A DNA stretch of 64,000 bases from Shewanella sp. HN-41 (GCF_000217915.1 NZ_AFOZ01000037.1:62001-126000), one strand, 5' to 3'; positions 49,470 through 59,280 are shown, counted from the first letter of the stretch. Program-made: numbers and translations. The notes: generated by a model from the letters alone, not told the origin.

Positions 49470-50981
49470 ATGACAACAGCCATAAAAAGAGTCGTGATTG
49501 CGGGTGGCGGAACTGCCGGATGGATGGCCGCTGCTGCGCTCACTAAATTGATGGGCAAACACTTGGATATAGTGCTGGTCGAATCCGATGAAATTGGTAC
49601 GGTCGGCGTGGGCGAAGCGACGATCCCCACATTACACATTTTCCATCGATTACTCGGCCTCAAAGAACAAGAGGTCATGGCTGCGACGAATGCGACCTTT
49701 AAACTCGGGATCTCCTTTGAAAATTGGCAGGACATCAATAAAAACTACCTGCATTCCTTCGGTTTCTTAGGCAAAGATTGCTGGGCCTGTGGTTTTCAAC
49801 ATTTTTGGCTGAAAGGTAAACAGCTCGGCATGGTGAGTGACATTGGCGACTACTGCGCCGAACACCTCGCCGCCCGCCAAGGACGCTTTGCCGTACTGCC
49901 AAACCAAGATTACAACCATGCTTACCACATGGACGCCAGTCTCTATGCCAAGTACCTACGAAAAATGGCCGAGCAACACGGCATCCACCGTATTGAAGGT
50001 AAAATAAAACAGGTATTACAGCATCATGATAGCGGCAATATCAAAGCCCTCGTCCTAGAGAATGACGAAACAATTGAAGGAGATTTGTTTATCGATTGCA
50101 CCGGCTTTCGCGCACTGCTGATAGAACAAACGCTTAATACTGGCTTTGAGGATTGGAGCCATTATCTGCCCTGCGACAGTGCGATTGCGGTGCAAACCCA
50201 GTCCGTGGGAGCCCCTATTCCTTATACTCGCTCGATTGCTCGCGAGTCGGGTTGGCAGTGGCGTATTCCACTGCAAAATCGCACGGGCAACGGCCTCGTC
50301 TATTGCAGCAAATTTATCTCCGATGAGGATGCCACTGAGTTGCTCCTCGCTAATCTCGAAGGGGAACCGTTGAATAAGCCTAGGGTTATCAAGTTTAAAA
50401 CCGGCACCCGTCGCCTGCATTGGCATAAAAACTGTGTTGCCGTCGGGCTGTCCGGCGGCTTTTTAGAGCCACTCGAATCTACCAGCATTCATTTGATCCA
50501 ACGTAGCATCATCAGGTTAATGCAATTATTCCCGTCGGCGGGCATAGTGCAATCCGATATTGATGAGTTTAATCAACAAACTAAACTCGAAATGGACAAT
50601 ATCCGCGACTTTATCATCTTGCATTACAAGGCCACGGAACGCGAAGACAGCCGTTTCTGGCGTTATTGCAAAAATATGGATATTCCAGCGTCACTCAAAC
50701 ATCGTATCGAAATGTTTGCCGACAGCGGTAAGGTCTATAAATACGGTAGTGAACTCTTTGGCGAAAGCTCATGGATCCAAGTGATGATGGGTCAAGGTAT
50801 AATGCCAAAACACTATCACCCCATAGTCGATGTGATGGAAGAACCTGAACTCGAAGCCTTCTTAAACAATATAAAATCGACCGTTAAGCGCAAGGTAGAA
50901 AGCCTACCCATACACATCGATTTTATTCAGCACTATTGCCCAGCTGAGGTTTTAGCCAACACTGAACCTATGGCAATGTGA
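49470..50981 (+). CDS. Flavin-dependent tryptophan-halogenase-like protein (second copy)
   Basis: 503 residues, closer to true halogenases than the first copy: VIAGGGTAGWMAAAALTK, VGVGEATIPTL, catalytic Lys78 (TFKLG), GWQWRIPLQ (a full WxWxIP motif) and Glu336 in FLEPLESTSI all match PrnA/RebH landmarks. The two copies differ throughout, so they are not a recent duplication. Would use FADH2, O2 and halide, needing a flavin reductase not encoded in the cluster. Acceptor unknown. Twenty bases downstream of the cupin gene. Confidence 0.9.
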   Translation: MTTAIKRVVIAGGGTAGWMAAAALTKLMGKHLDIVLVESDEIGTVGVGEATIPTLHIFHRLLGLKEQEVMAATNATFKLGISFENWQDINKNYLHSFGFLGKDCWACGFQHFWLKGKQLGMVSDIGDYCAEHLAARQGRFAVLPNQDYNHAYHMDASLYAKYLRKMAEQHGIHRIEGKIKQVLQHHDSGNIKALVLENDETIEGDLFIDCTGFRALLIEQTLNTGFEDWSHYLPCDSAIAVQTQSVGAPIPYTRSIARESGWQWRIPLQNRTGNGLVYCSKFISDEDATELLLANLEGEPLNKPRVIKFKTGTRRLHWHKNCVAVGLSGGFLEPLESTSIHLIQRSIIRLMQLFPSAGIVQSDIDEFNQQTKLEMDNIRDFIILHYKATEREDSRFWRYCKNMDIPASLKHRIEMFADSGKVYKYGSELFGESSWIQVMMGQGIMPKHYHPIVDVMEEPELEAFLNNIKSTVKRKVESLPIHIDFIQHYCPAEVLANTEPMAM

Positions 50982-50990
50982 GGGACAAGG

Positions 50991-51779
50991 ATGCAAACCA
51001 TAGATCGCAACGCGAATACGGCTAAGCTACAGGCAACTAAGCTACAGGCAACTAAGCAACAGGCAACTAAGCAACAGCCAGTCAAGCTCACGCCTCAGCT
51101 AGTCTATCTTGGCAATGAAAAGACACCCTTGATTATTATTGATAATTTCGCGGCGGATCTATTACCAATACGTCAGTGCGCTTACACCCAAGCGCACTTT
51201 TCTGCCGATAAAGGGTCTTTTTACCCCGGCGTGCGTGCTCCTTTGCCGCAGGCCTATGTCACCGATGTGCTCAATCTTGTGTACCAGTTGATTTATGATG
51301 TGTATCAAATCCCTTCGAGCTTAAGCATCAAATTACAGGCGTTGTATTTCTCGCTGATCAGCACCCCCGCGAGTGAGCTTAAGCCGCTGCAATGCCTGCC
51401 GCATTTTGATACTCCCTCACCGCACTATTTCGCACTGTTGCACTATTTAAACGACGGCCCCCATGGCAATACGGCGTTTTTCCGCCATATTGCGACGGGC
51501 TTTGAGCGGATAAATGAAGAACGTATGCCAGACTACTTTAAGTCGGCTCAACCTCTGGTCGATGACATTACTCGTCATCCTTCGGGCTATTGTGTTGAAA
51601 GCGATAGCCACTATGAGATTTATCATCAAGTCGAATATCGCCCGAATCGTTTAGTGATTTATCCCGGTAATTTGCTGCATTCCACCTTAGTGAACCCACA
51701 AACCGATATTGATGCCAACCCAAGAACAGGCCGGCTAACGAGCAATATTTTTTTCGAGTTCAAACCCTCAGTCCGCTAA
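50991..51779 (+). CDS. DUF6445 family protein, possible Fe(II)/2OG-oxygenase
   Basis: 262 residues. After a repetitive N-terminus (four KLQAT/KQQAT-like units, residues about 12-31) comes the DUF6445 core (PLIIIDNFAADL, FYPGVRAPLP, LPHFDTPSPHYFALLHYLND, NRLVIYPGNLLHSTLV). The HFD and distal His in a jelly-roll-like order recall Fe(II)/2-oxoglutarate oxygenases such as prolyl hydroxylases, though this is an inference. Last gene of the halogenase cluster, 9 bp after it, and regularly found in this context. Function unknown. Confidence 0.8.
   Translation: MQTIDRNANTAKLQATKLQATKQQATKQQPVKLTPQLVYLGNEKTPLIIIDNFAADLLPIRQCAYTQAHFSADKGSFYPGVRAPLPQAYVTDVLNLVYQLIYDVYQIPSSLSIKLQALYFSLISTPASELKPLQCLPHFDTPSPHYFALLHYLNDGPHGNTAFFRHIATGFERINEERMPDYFKSAQPLVDDITRHPSGYCVESDSHYEIYHQVEYRPNRLVIYPGNLLHSTLVNPQTDIDANPRTGRLTSNIFFEFKPSVR
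51024..51083 (+). repeat. 15-bp in-frame tandem repeat, about four units, within the DUF6445 gene
   Basis: Units AAGCTACAGGCAACT, the same again, AAGCAACAGGCAACT and AAGCAACAGCCAGTC encode KLQAT-KLQAT-KQQAT-KQQPV. Each unit is five codons, so copy changes would keep the frame. A minisatellite of a kind that varies between strains. Confidence 0.9.
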
Positions 51780-52019
51780 CTAGCGATGCACAAAGCCTTA
51801 TGTCACTGTGACTGACGCTGACACTTTAGTTTGAGCTGGGTTTATTGGTGCCCCAAAAATCGAAGTTAATATCGCCCAACGCCTTAAACTCAGCTTAAAA
51901 TTCATCAGTTCATTTGTAACAAAGTCTGTTTTTGCCAGCCTCTGCCATTGGTTTGCTTTGGTTATCGCCTTATACTTTTGAGTTCAAATATTAAAACAAC
52001 AATGTTGGAAGCAAGCGAT

Positions 52020-53573
52020 ATGACGATTGGGACTGCTCCGGTAAGTAAAACACATTCATTTATGACTGTGTCACTTATCGAATTATGGGAACGCTTTGGT
52101 TATTACGGCATGCAAGCGCTGATTGTGTACTTTATGGTGCAGCGCCTTGGCTTTGATGACTCACGCGCAAATTTAGTCTGGAGTGCCTGTGCGGCGCTCA
52201 TCTATGTATCACCGGCCATCGGCGGTTGGGTTGGGGATAAAATCCTCGGCACCAAACGCACTATGCTGCTCGGTGCGGGGATTTTGTCTGTAGGTTACGC
52301 ACTGATGACAGTTCCCACTGAAAACACTTGGTTTATGTTTTCAGCCCTCGGTGTGATTGTAGTCGGTAACGGTTTATTTAAACCCAATGCGGGGAACTTA
52401 GTCCGTAAGATCTACGAAGGCGACGACTCAAAAATCGACAGTGCGTTTACTATCTACTACATGGCGGTCAACGTAGGTTCAACCTTCTCTATGTTACTCA
52501 CACCATGGATTAAGGATTACGTTAACGCCCAATATGGCAATGAATACGGTTGGCATGCCGCCTTTGCCGTGTGTTGCGTGGGCTTACTAGTCGGTTTAGG
52601 TAACTATGCCCTGATGTATAAGAGCCTCGCCAACTATGGTTCAGAGCCCGATACTCGCCCAGTCAATAAGAAGAACCTTGCGATTGTCTTAGTATTAGCG
52701 GCACTTTCCGTTGTAGCTTCGGCCATTATCCTTGAGTATGAAGACGTTGCCCGAGTGTTCGTCTATGCTGCCGGTATCGCCGTATTAGGTATTTTCGTTC
52801 ATTTGATCCGCACCAGTGAAACCACTGAACGTGCGGGTTTAATTGCAGCACTGATCTTGACGGTGCAAACGGTATTTTTCTTTATTTTCTATCAACAAAT
52901 GTCTACCTCACTTGCCCTGTTTGCATTGCGCAATGTGGATTGGGATTTCCAAGTGTTTGGTACCCACTTATGGACTTGGTCACCCGCTCAATTCCAAGCG
53001 CTTAACCCTTTATGGATCATGGTATTAAGTCCAGTGCTGGCTTGGAGCTACTCATGGGCTGGACGCAATAATAAAGACTTTTCGATTGCAGCTAAGTTTG
53101 CCTTAGGTTTTGCGGTTGTGGCGATAGGTTTCTTTATCTATGGCTTTGCAGGCCAATTTGCCGTCAATGGTAAAACCTCATCTTGGATCATGATCTGGGG
53201 TTATGCCTCATACTCCCTCGGTGAATTGCTTGTGAGTGGTCTAGGTCTTGCGATGATCGCTCGCTACGTGCCAGCGCGTATGGGCGGCTTTATGATGGGC
53301 GCCTATTTCGTGGCCTCAGGTATTTCCCAGTACCTCGGTGGTGTTGTGGCTAACTTTGCCAGTGTGCCACAGGATTTGGTCGACCCATTGCAAACCTTGC
53401 CCGTATATACCAGCCTATTTAATAAATTGGGTATCGCGGCTGTGGTCTGTACCTTTATCGCCCTTGCGGTATTACCGCTAATGCGTCGCCTGACTGAGAC
53501 TCACCATTCACATAATAATGCTGAGAATGATAGTGCCGCAGCATCACTACGGGATGTGAAAGCCGAACAGTAA
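52020..53573 (+). CDS. POT-family proton-coupled di/tripeptide transporter
   Basis: About 517 residues with 14 hydrophobic helices. The signature ELWERFGYYGMQALIVYFMV (ExxERFxYY) starts the protein, followed by GGWVGDKILGTKRTMLLGAG and the FYQQMSTSLALFA region, all PTR2/POT family hallmarks (PepT, DtpA/TppB). Imports peptides with protons. The frame extends upstream, but the ATG at 52020 has a GGAAG ten bases before it. Monocistronic, with a strong terminator. Confidence 0.92.
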   Translation: MTIGTAPVSKTHSFMTVSLIELWERFGYYGMQALIVYFMVQRLGFDDSRANLVWSACAALIYVSPAIGGWVGDKILGTKRTMLLGAGILSVGYALMTVPTENTWFMFSALGVIVVGNGLFKPNAGNLVRKIYEGDDSKIDSAFTIYYMAVNVGSTFSMLLTPWIKDYVNAQYGNEYGWHAAFAVCCVGLLVGLGNYALMYKSLANYGSEPDTRPVNKKNLAIVLVLAALSVVASAIILEYEDVARVFVYAAGIAVLGIFVHLIRTSETTERAGLIAALILTVQTVFFFIFYQQMSTSLALFALRNVDWDFQVFGTHLWTWSPAQFQALNPLWIMVLSPVLAWSYSWAGRNNKDFSIAAKFALGFAVVAIGFFIYGFAGQFAVNGKTSSWIMIWGYASYSLGELLVSGLGLAMIARYVPARMGGFMMGAYFVASGISQYLGGVVANFASVPQDLVDPLQTLPVYTSLFNKLGIAAVVCTFIALAVLPLMRRLTETHHSHNNAENDSAAASLRDVKAEQ

Positions 53574-54025
53574 TGCTCAGTTGAGAATAGCGAGTTATCT
53601 ATTGCATAACGCCAACTGCCGATAGTCCTACTATCGGCAGTTTTTTATCACTTCACTTAGTTATACCCTTGTGTTGCAACTCATAACCAAATGAGCTTTA
53701 GCGACCGTATGCAATCCCAGTGTGACGGGCTTAGCGCTGAGTTGCTGGGAATAAGATCTTCAGTTCCACATTATCGCCCCTCACATTCAGATGACTTCGC
53801 CCCCTCGATTTGTTACAAAGTGGGGATGCTTTCGGATCAATAAGACAGCTCAAATGCCAACAGTTAAGGGGAAAGCGTTAGCCGTTCAAGCTTGAGAAGC
53901 CGTGTCGTGAACCCCATATCAATAACACTGAATACCTGTTACTCATCAAGACTGAGCCGTTAACGCTTATTCTTAGCTATGCGACTCACAATGCCACTAG
54001 CAAACGACAGTCACTTGGAGACACT
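53574..54025. other. Intergenic region, about 450 bp
   Basis: Holds the terminator of the peptide transporter (53614-53646) and promoter space for the monooxygenase gene. A GGAGA ribosome site stands just before ATG 54026. Nothing else recognised. Confidence 0.6.
53614..53646 (+). terminator. Terminator of the peptide transporter gene
   Basis: Twelve-base perfect stem AACTGCCGATAG / CTATCGGCAGTT with a 5-base loop and six T. Confidence 0.95.
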
Positions 54026-55033
54026 ATGTCACAACAGACATCAATATTGGCCGATATTCCCTTCTCGCTATTGGAACTCGCGCCCATGCGCCAAGGTTCG
54101 ACTGTGGGTGAAACACTGCACAATAGTTTGCAGTATGCCAAGGCAGCCGAACGCCTCGGCTTTAATCGTTTTTGGTTTGCCGAACACCACAATATGCCCG
54201 GTATCGCCAGCGCGGCGACCTCGGTATTAATTGGTTATATTGCTGGCAATACGCAGCACATTCGCGTCGGCGCGGGTGGCATTATGCTGCCAAACCATGC
54301 GCCGTTAGTGGTCGCCGAACAGTTTGGCACCCTTGAAAGCCTCTATCCCGGGCGTATCGATTTAGGGCTGGGACGCGCACCCGGCAGCGATCAAATTACC
54401 AGCCGAGCACTGAACCGTGATCCCAGTCGGGCCGAACAATTCCCTGAAGAAGTCAGCGAGCTACAAACCTTACTCGGCCCTTATAATGGTCGCCATGCGG
54501 TGCGAGCGATTCCTGGAGAAGGCACCAAGGTGCCGATTTGGTTATTGGGTTCGAGTCTCTTTAGCGCACAGTTAGCGGCGCAGCGCGGTTTACCCTATGT
54601 GTTTGCGGGCCACTTTGCGCCACGTTTTCTCTACGATGCGATTGAAATCTATCGCCGCGACTTTAAACCTTCCCAAGTGCTTGATAAGCCCTATGTGATG
54701 TTAGGTTTGCCACTAGTGGCCGCCGACACGGATGAAGAGGCGCAATTTTTGGGCACGACCTCGAAACAGCGCGTGCTGGCACTTATCCGTGGTCACGAGT
54801 TATGGTTAAAACCTCCGGTAGACACTATGGATGGCTTATGGAGTGCGCAAGAAGAAACCTATGTCGATAATTTCTTAGGTTTATCTGTCACTGGCGGCCC
54901 TGCGACAATTAAGCATCGCTTAGAAATGATCGTCAAAGAACTCGGCGTAAATGAGTTCATCTTTACCAATGACTTGTACGATCTTGATAAACGCCAAAGA
55001 GCATTACAGATCCTAATGGAGATTAAACAGTAG
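54026..55033 (+). CDS. Luciferase-like flavin monooxygenase (YhbW-type)
   Basis: 335 residues of the LLM class flavin-dependent oxidoreductases: [78 protein letters not shown], with a TIM-barrel layout. Close in pattern to E. coli YhbW. Substrate not predictable; members oxidise alkanesulfonates, nitriles or long-chain aldehydes, but the YhbW subgroup is uncharacterised. Confidence 0.88.
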   Translation: MSQQTSILADIPFSLLELAPMRQGSTVGETLHNSLQYAKAAERLGFNRFWFAEHHNMPGIASAATSVLIGYIAGNTQHIRVGAGGIMLPNHAPLVVAEQFGTLESLYPGRIDLGLGRAPGSDQITSRALNRDPSRAEQFPEEVSELQTLLGPYNGRHAVRAIPGEGTKVPIWLLGSSLFSAQLAAQRGLPYVFAGHFAPRFLYDAIEIYRRDFKPSQVLDKPYVMLGLPLVAADTDEEAQFLGTTSKQRVLALIRGHELWLKPPVDTMDGLWSAQEETYVDNFLGLSVTGGPATIKHRLEMIVKELGVNEFIFTNDLYDLDKRQRALQILMEIKQ

Positions 55034-55102
55034 TGCTTCAGTCGAGTACTGAAGGTCATTGGCGGTCAAAACGGCCAATGCCAAAATAATCACCACACCC
55101 AT

Positions 55103-55132
55103 AAAAAAATCCCGCCTAAGCGGGATTTTTTA
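55103..55132. terminator. Bidirectional terminator between the monooxygenase and gabT
   Basis: A-tract, stem ATCCCGC / GCGGGAT with a 4-base loop, T-tract. Ends both convergent genes. Confidence 0.93.
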
Positions 55133-55174
55133 TTATGTAACACTGTCATCTAAAACAGGTTTATATCAAAGCGA

Positions 55175-56452
55175 TTAGCTTTTCAGTACGGCATTGAAGC
55201 TGGCGTTAAGAATACCAAGGCCAGCATCGATTTGAGCATCCGGCGCCGTTAATGGCACCAAAATACGCAGCACATTACCGTAAGTTCCACAGGATAAAAG
55301 AATCAAACCACGGTTACGGGCTTCGGCCAATACTTGCGCGCAATAGTGCGGCGCTGGTTTGCCCTCTTCCATCAATTCGATGGCAATCATCGCACCTAAA
55401 CCACGCACATCGGCGATTTGCCCATGTTCGACCTGCATCAAATTCAGTGCTGACTTAATGCGCTCTCCAATCGCATTGGCCCTGTCTAACAGCTTTTCTT
55501 CTTCAAACACTTCAATGACAGCAAGCGCAGCGGCGCAGGCTAACGGATTGCCGCCATAAGTACCGCCAAGACCACCGGGACCCACCGCATCCATGACTTG
55601 TGCGCGGCCAGTAATGCCAGAGAGTGGGAAACCACCCGCAATCGATTTGGCAAAAGTGGTGATATCGGCAGCAACACCCATTTGCTCCATGGCGAAGAAA
55701 GTGCCAGTGCGGCCAGCACCTGTTTGCACTTCATCGGCGATAAGCATTATGCCTTCACGGTCGCACAGTGCGCGTAAACGTTGCATAAAGGCGGGTGATG
55801 CGGCGTAGAAACCGCCCTCACCCTGCACAGGCTCTAAAATAATGGCGGCGATATCACTTGGCTCGGCATCATTTTTAAAGATACGTTCAATCGATGCCAT
55901 AGCATCATCATCGGACACGCCGTGCATCTGGCAGGGAAACTCGGCGCGAAACACATTCGCCGACATCAGTCCCATACCTTTACTGTAGGGCGCGACTTTT
56001 CCGGTCAGTGCCAAGGCCGCGATAGTGCGACCATGGTAGCCAGACGTAAAGGCAATCACGCCGGCACGCTTGGTATAGGCTCGCGCCACTTTAACTGCGT
56101 TTTCAACCGCTTCTGAACCACTGGTAAATAGTGCCGTCTTCTTGGCAAAATCCCCTGGCACCAATTGATTAAGTTTTTCACACACTTGGATATAGCTCTC
56201 ATAACCGAGCACCATAAAACAGGTATGGGAAAAATTATCCAGTTGAGCCGCAACCGCCGCTTTCACTTTAGGGTGAAGATGGCCAGTATTGAGCACGGCA
56301 ATGCCACCTGCGAAATCGATAAACTCGCGGCCTTCAACGTCCCACACGGTCGCATTTTCGGCGCGCGCGGTAAAAATGGGGTGAATTTGCCCGACACCAC
56401 CCGCAACTGCGGCTTGGCGACGAGCCATCAATGAATCATTGGTTGTTGTCAT
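55175..56452 (-). CDS. gabT: 4-aminobutyrate aminotransferase
   Basis: 425 residues, a class III PLP aminotransferase that moves the amino group of GABA to 2-oxoglutarate, giving succinate semialdehyde. Lys269 in TTFAKSIAGGFPLSG binds PLP; FTSGSEAVENAVKVARAYT, SGYHGRT and IADEVQTGAGRTG are the other signatures. Lies 32 bp downstream of gabD in the same leftward unit; last gene of the polyamine degradation operon here. Confidence 0.95.
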   Translation of the reverse strand: MTTTNDSLMARRQAAVAGGVGQIHPIFTARAENATVWDVEGREFIDFAGGIAVLNTGHLHPKVKAAVAAQLDNFSHTCFMVLGYESYIQVCEKLNQLVPGDFAKKTALFTSGSEAVENAVKVARAYTKRAGVIAFTSGYHGRTIAALALTGKVAPYSKGMGLMSANVFRAEFPCQMHGVSDDDAMASIERIFKNDAEPSDIAAIILEPVQGEGGFYAASPAFMQRLRALCDREGIMLIADEVQTGAGRTGTFFAMEQMGVAADITTFAKSIAGGFPLSGITGRAQVMDAVGPGGLGGTYGGNPLACAAALAVIEVFEEEKLLDRANAIGERIKSALNLMQVEHGQIADVRGLGAMIAIELMEEGKPAPHYCAQVLAEARNRGLILLSCGTYGNVLRILVPLTAPDAQIDAGLGILNASFNAVLKS

Positions 56453-56484
56453 TTAGTGTTCCTCACACGCCAAATCGGACCGTA

Positions 56485-57933
56485 TTAAACGGACATACAG
56501 ATGTACTTCATTTCTAAATATTCTTCGATACCGAACTTAGAACCTTCGCGGCCCAGTCCTGAGGATTTCATCCCGCCAAAGGGGGCGACCTCAGTCGAAA
56601 TCAAGCCAGTATTGACCCCAACCATGCCGTATTCCAAGGCTTCGGCGACTTTCCACACCAACGAAATATCACGGCCATAAAAATAGGCGGCGAGGCCAAA
56701 TTCAGTATCGTTGGCTTGCTTAATCACATCGTCGACATCGCTGAATTTAAACAGCGGCGCCAGTGGACCAAAGGTCTCTTCACGGGCGACGCGCATGCTT
56801 TTATCGACATTAGTAAGCACAGTTGGCTCAAAGAAATTACCGCCAAGATCGTGGACTCTGCCGCCCGCGAGCACAGATGCGCCTTTGGCGATGGCGTCGA
56901 TAAGGTGGCTTTGTACTTTCTCGACCGCGGCAGCATTGATCAGTGGACCCGTAGTGACGCCCTCCTTGATGCCCTCTCCAACTTTAAGCTTACCCACTGC
57001 GGTGCTGAGTTTTAAGGCAAACTCGTCGTATACACCGTCTTGCACATAAATGCGGTTAGCGCAGACGCAGGTTTGGCCGGCATTACGATATTTAGCAATC
57101 ATGGCGCCTTCGACAGCGGCATCGATATTGGCATCGTTAAACACGATAAATGGCGCATTACCACCTAATTCTAAAGATAATTTTTTAAGTGTTGGCGCGC
57201 ACTGCTCCATCAACTTAATGCCGACATTGGTCGAGCCAGTAAAAGACAGCTTACGCACAATCGGATTGCTGCACATTTCATTACCAATCGCGATGGCATC
57301 GCCCGTAACGACACTGAACACCCCTGCCGGAATACCCGCACGCTCGGCAAGTTCGGCCAATGCTAATGCGGTAAACGGTGTTTGCGGCGCAGGTTTAACC
57401 ACCATAGTACAACCCGCAGCTAAAGCCGGTGCCGCTTTGCGGGTGATCATCGCCGCTGGGAAGTTCCACGGCGTTATCGCCGCTGTCACACCTACCGGCT
57501 GCTTGATCACCAGCAAGCGTTTATCCCCTTGATGCCCAGGAATGGTATCGCCATAGATACGTTTCGCTTCTTCGGCGAACCATTCGATAAAAGACGCCGC
57601 ATAGGTCACTTCACCCTTGGCTTCCGCCAGCGGTTTGCCCTGTTCTGTGGTCATCAATAACGCGAGGTCATCACTGTTTTCATTGAGTAATTCAAACCAG
57701 CGACGCAGTTTGGCACCACGCTCTTTTGCCGTTAGCGCTCGCCAAGCTGGCAGTGCAGCTTCAGCCGCCTTAATTGCAGCTAGGGTCTCGACTTGTCCCA
57801 TCACAGGGACACTCGCAATCACGGCACCCGTTGCCGGGTTAGCAATCGCGACAGTTTCTTTAGACTCAGCCTCACACCACTGACCATTGATATAACAGTG
57901 TTGACGCAGCAAACTCGGATCTTTTAGCAACAC
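56485..57933 (-). CDS. gabD: Succinate-semialdehyde dehydrogenase
   Basis: 482 residues of the aldehyde dehydrogenase family, NAD(P)+ dependent. Has TPWNFPAAMITRKAAPALAAGC, the FTGSTNVGIKL nucleotide site, general base Glu in SLELGGNAPFIVF and catalytic Cys in GQTCVCANR. Converts succinate semialdehyde to succinate. Cotranscribed with puuB-type oxidase (60 bp upstream) and gabT (downstream). Starts at GTG 57933 with GAGGA nearby; the following TTG could also serve. Confidence 0.94.
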   Translation of the reverse strand: MLLKDPSLLRQHCYINGQWCEAESKETVAIANPATGAVIASVPVMGQVETLAAIKAAEAALPAWRALTAKERGAKLRRWFELLNENSDDLALLMTTEQGKPLAEAKGEVTYAASFIEWFAEEAKRIYGDTIPGHQGDKRLLVIKQPVGVTAAITPWNFPAAMITRKAAPALAAGCTMVVKPAPQTPFTALALAELAERAGIPAGVFSVVTGDAIAIGNEMCSNPIVRKLSFTGSTNVGIKLMEQCAPTLKKLSLELGGNAPFIVFNDANIDAAVEGAMIAKYRNAGQTCVCANRIYVQDGVYDEFALKLSTAVGKLKVGEGIKEGVTTGPLINAAAVEKVQSHLIDAIAKGASVLAGGRVHDLGGNFFEPTVLTNVDKSMRVAREETFGPLAPLFKFSDVDDVIKQANDTEFGLAAYFYGRDISLVWKVAEALEYGMVGVNTGLISTEVAPFGGMKSSGLGREGSKFGIEEYLEMKYICMSV

Positions 57934-57993
57934 AAGGACGTCCTCGCATTAGTGGGGCAATCGCTTGCCTCGAATAAAAATAAATGTAACAGA

Positions 57994-59280
57994 CTAGATA
58001 CCTAGCTTGTCTCTCAAGGTGTAATACCAAGCCCCTATGGCACTAAAAGGGACGCGTAGTGCGTGGCCACCGGGGAAAGGATAATGTGGCAGTGCCGCAA
58101 AGGCATCGAAGCGCGTGGCTTGGCCGTTGAGCATCTCGGCCAGTAACTTGCCCGCCAGATGGGTATAAGTGACACCGTGGCCACTGCAACCCTGTGAATA
58201 ATAGATATTCTTACCGATACGACCAACCTGTGGCAGGCGCGATAGTGTCAGTAGAAAGTTTCCCGTCCACGCATAATCGATCTTCACATCCTTTAATTGC
58301 GGGAAGGTTTTGAGCATATTCGGAATAATGATCGATTTAATATCCGCCGGATCGCGGGCACCATAGACTACGCCGCCACCGTAAATCATCCGCTTGTCGC
58401 CGGATAGACGGAAATAATCGAGCAGATAGTTACAGTCTTCGACGCAGTAATCCTGCGGTAATAGGCTCGCCGCCAGCTCCTCACTCAAAGGCTCAGTGGT
58501 GATCACTTGCGTACCGCAGGGCATAGATTTCGCCTGCAACTCTGGCATTAACTTACCTAGATAAGCGTTACCCGCCACGACCACAAACTTGGCTTTCACA
58601 CTGCCCTGCGCCGTATGCACCACGGGACTATCGCCTTCATCGACACGCAGCACGGCCGAGTCTTCATAAATCTTACCGCCGAGGGATTCAACCGCGCGCG
58701 CTTCCCCTAGTGCTAAATTAAGCGGGTGAATATGGCCGCCGCTTTTATCTAACATGCCACCGACATAACGCTCAGTATTAACCACAGAGCGAATAGCTTT
58801 GGCATCGAGGAGTTCAAGCTGATTAACATGGCCGTGGCTTTCCCACAGTTGCTTTTGATGGCGCAGATGACCCATCTGTTTTTCGTTCATCGCCGCAAAC
58901 ACACCGCCATCTTTAAGATCGCATTGAATATGGTACTTAGCGATGCGGTCGCGGATAATTTGCCCGCCCTCGAAGGCCATTTGACCAAAGAGTTTTGCCT
59001 GTTCCTTGCCGACGGTTTTTTCAATAGTATCAATATCACGGCTATAACTATTGACGATTTGGCCACCGTTACGGCCCGAGGCTCCCCAACCAATGCGAGC
59101 GGCCTCAAGCACGACAACACTCATACCTGATTCTAATAAGTGCAGCGCGGCAGAAAGACCCGTATAGCCCGCGCCAATCACACAAACATCGGCATCTATC
59201 GATTCCTGTAGGCGCGGACGTTCGACTTTATCGTTAGCCGATGCGGCGTAATATGATCCAGTGTGGGGTATGGCAGACAT
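57994..59280 (-). CDS. puuB: FAD-dependent amine oxidoreductase, probable gamma-glutamylputrescine oxidase
   Basis: About 428 residues. DAO-type flavoprotein with VCVIGAGYTGLSAALHLLESG, IGWGASGRNGGQIVNSYSRD and a late YSQGCSGHGVTYTHLAGKLLAEM, the layout of PuuB/OrdL oxidases that oxidise gamma-glutamylputrescine to the aldehyde. Polyamine transport and gabDT beside it support putrescine catabolism, though the PuuA and PuuD partners are not in the window. ATG 59280 has AAGGAAC five bases upstream and is preferred to the ATG at 59307. Confidence 0.85.
   Translation of the reverse strand: MSAIPHTGSYYAASANDKVERPRLQESIDADVCVIGAGYTGLSAALHLLESGMSVVVLEAARIGWGASGRNGGQIVNSYSRDIDTIEKTVGKEQAKLFGQMAFEGGQIIRDRIAKYHIQCDLKDGGVFAAMNEKQMGHLRHQKQLWESHGHVNQLELLDAKAIRSVVNTERYVGGMLDKSGGHIHPLNLALGEARAVESLGGKIYEDSAVLRVDEGDSPVVHTAQGSVKAKFVVVAGNAYLGKLMPELQAKSMPCGTQVITTEPLSEELAASLLPQDYCVEDCNYLLDYFRLSGDKRMIYGGGVVYGARDPADIKSIIIPNMLKTFPQLKDVKIDYAWTGNFLLTLSRLPQVGRIGKNIYYSQGCSGHGVTYTHLAGKLLAEMLNGQATRFDAFAALPHYPFPGGHALRVPFSAIGAWYYTLRDKLGI

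Noticed and set aside
51024..51083. Short CRISPR-like repeat
   Set aside because: Units are directly adjacent with no spacers and lie within a coding frame, so this is a minisatellite.
32500..52000. Beta-glucoside locus as a horizontally acquired island with integrase or attachment site
   Set aside because: No integrase, transposase, tRNA-attached repeat or flanking duplication was seen, and the base composition does not visibly change. The nearby tRNA is separated by the chemoreceptor gene.
53979..54230. Overlapping 83-codon frame at the start of the monooxygenase gene
   Set aside because: It is an alternative frame of the true gene, which has clear family motifs.
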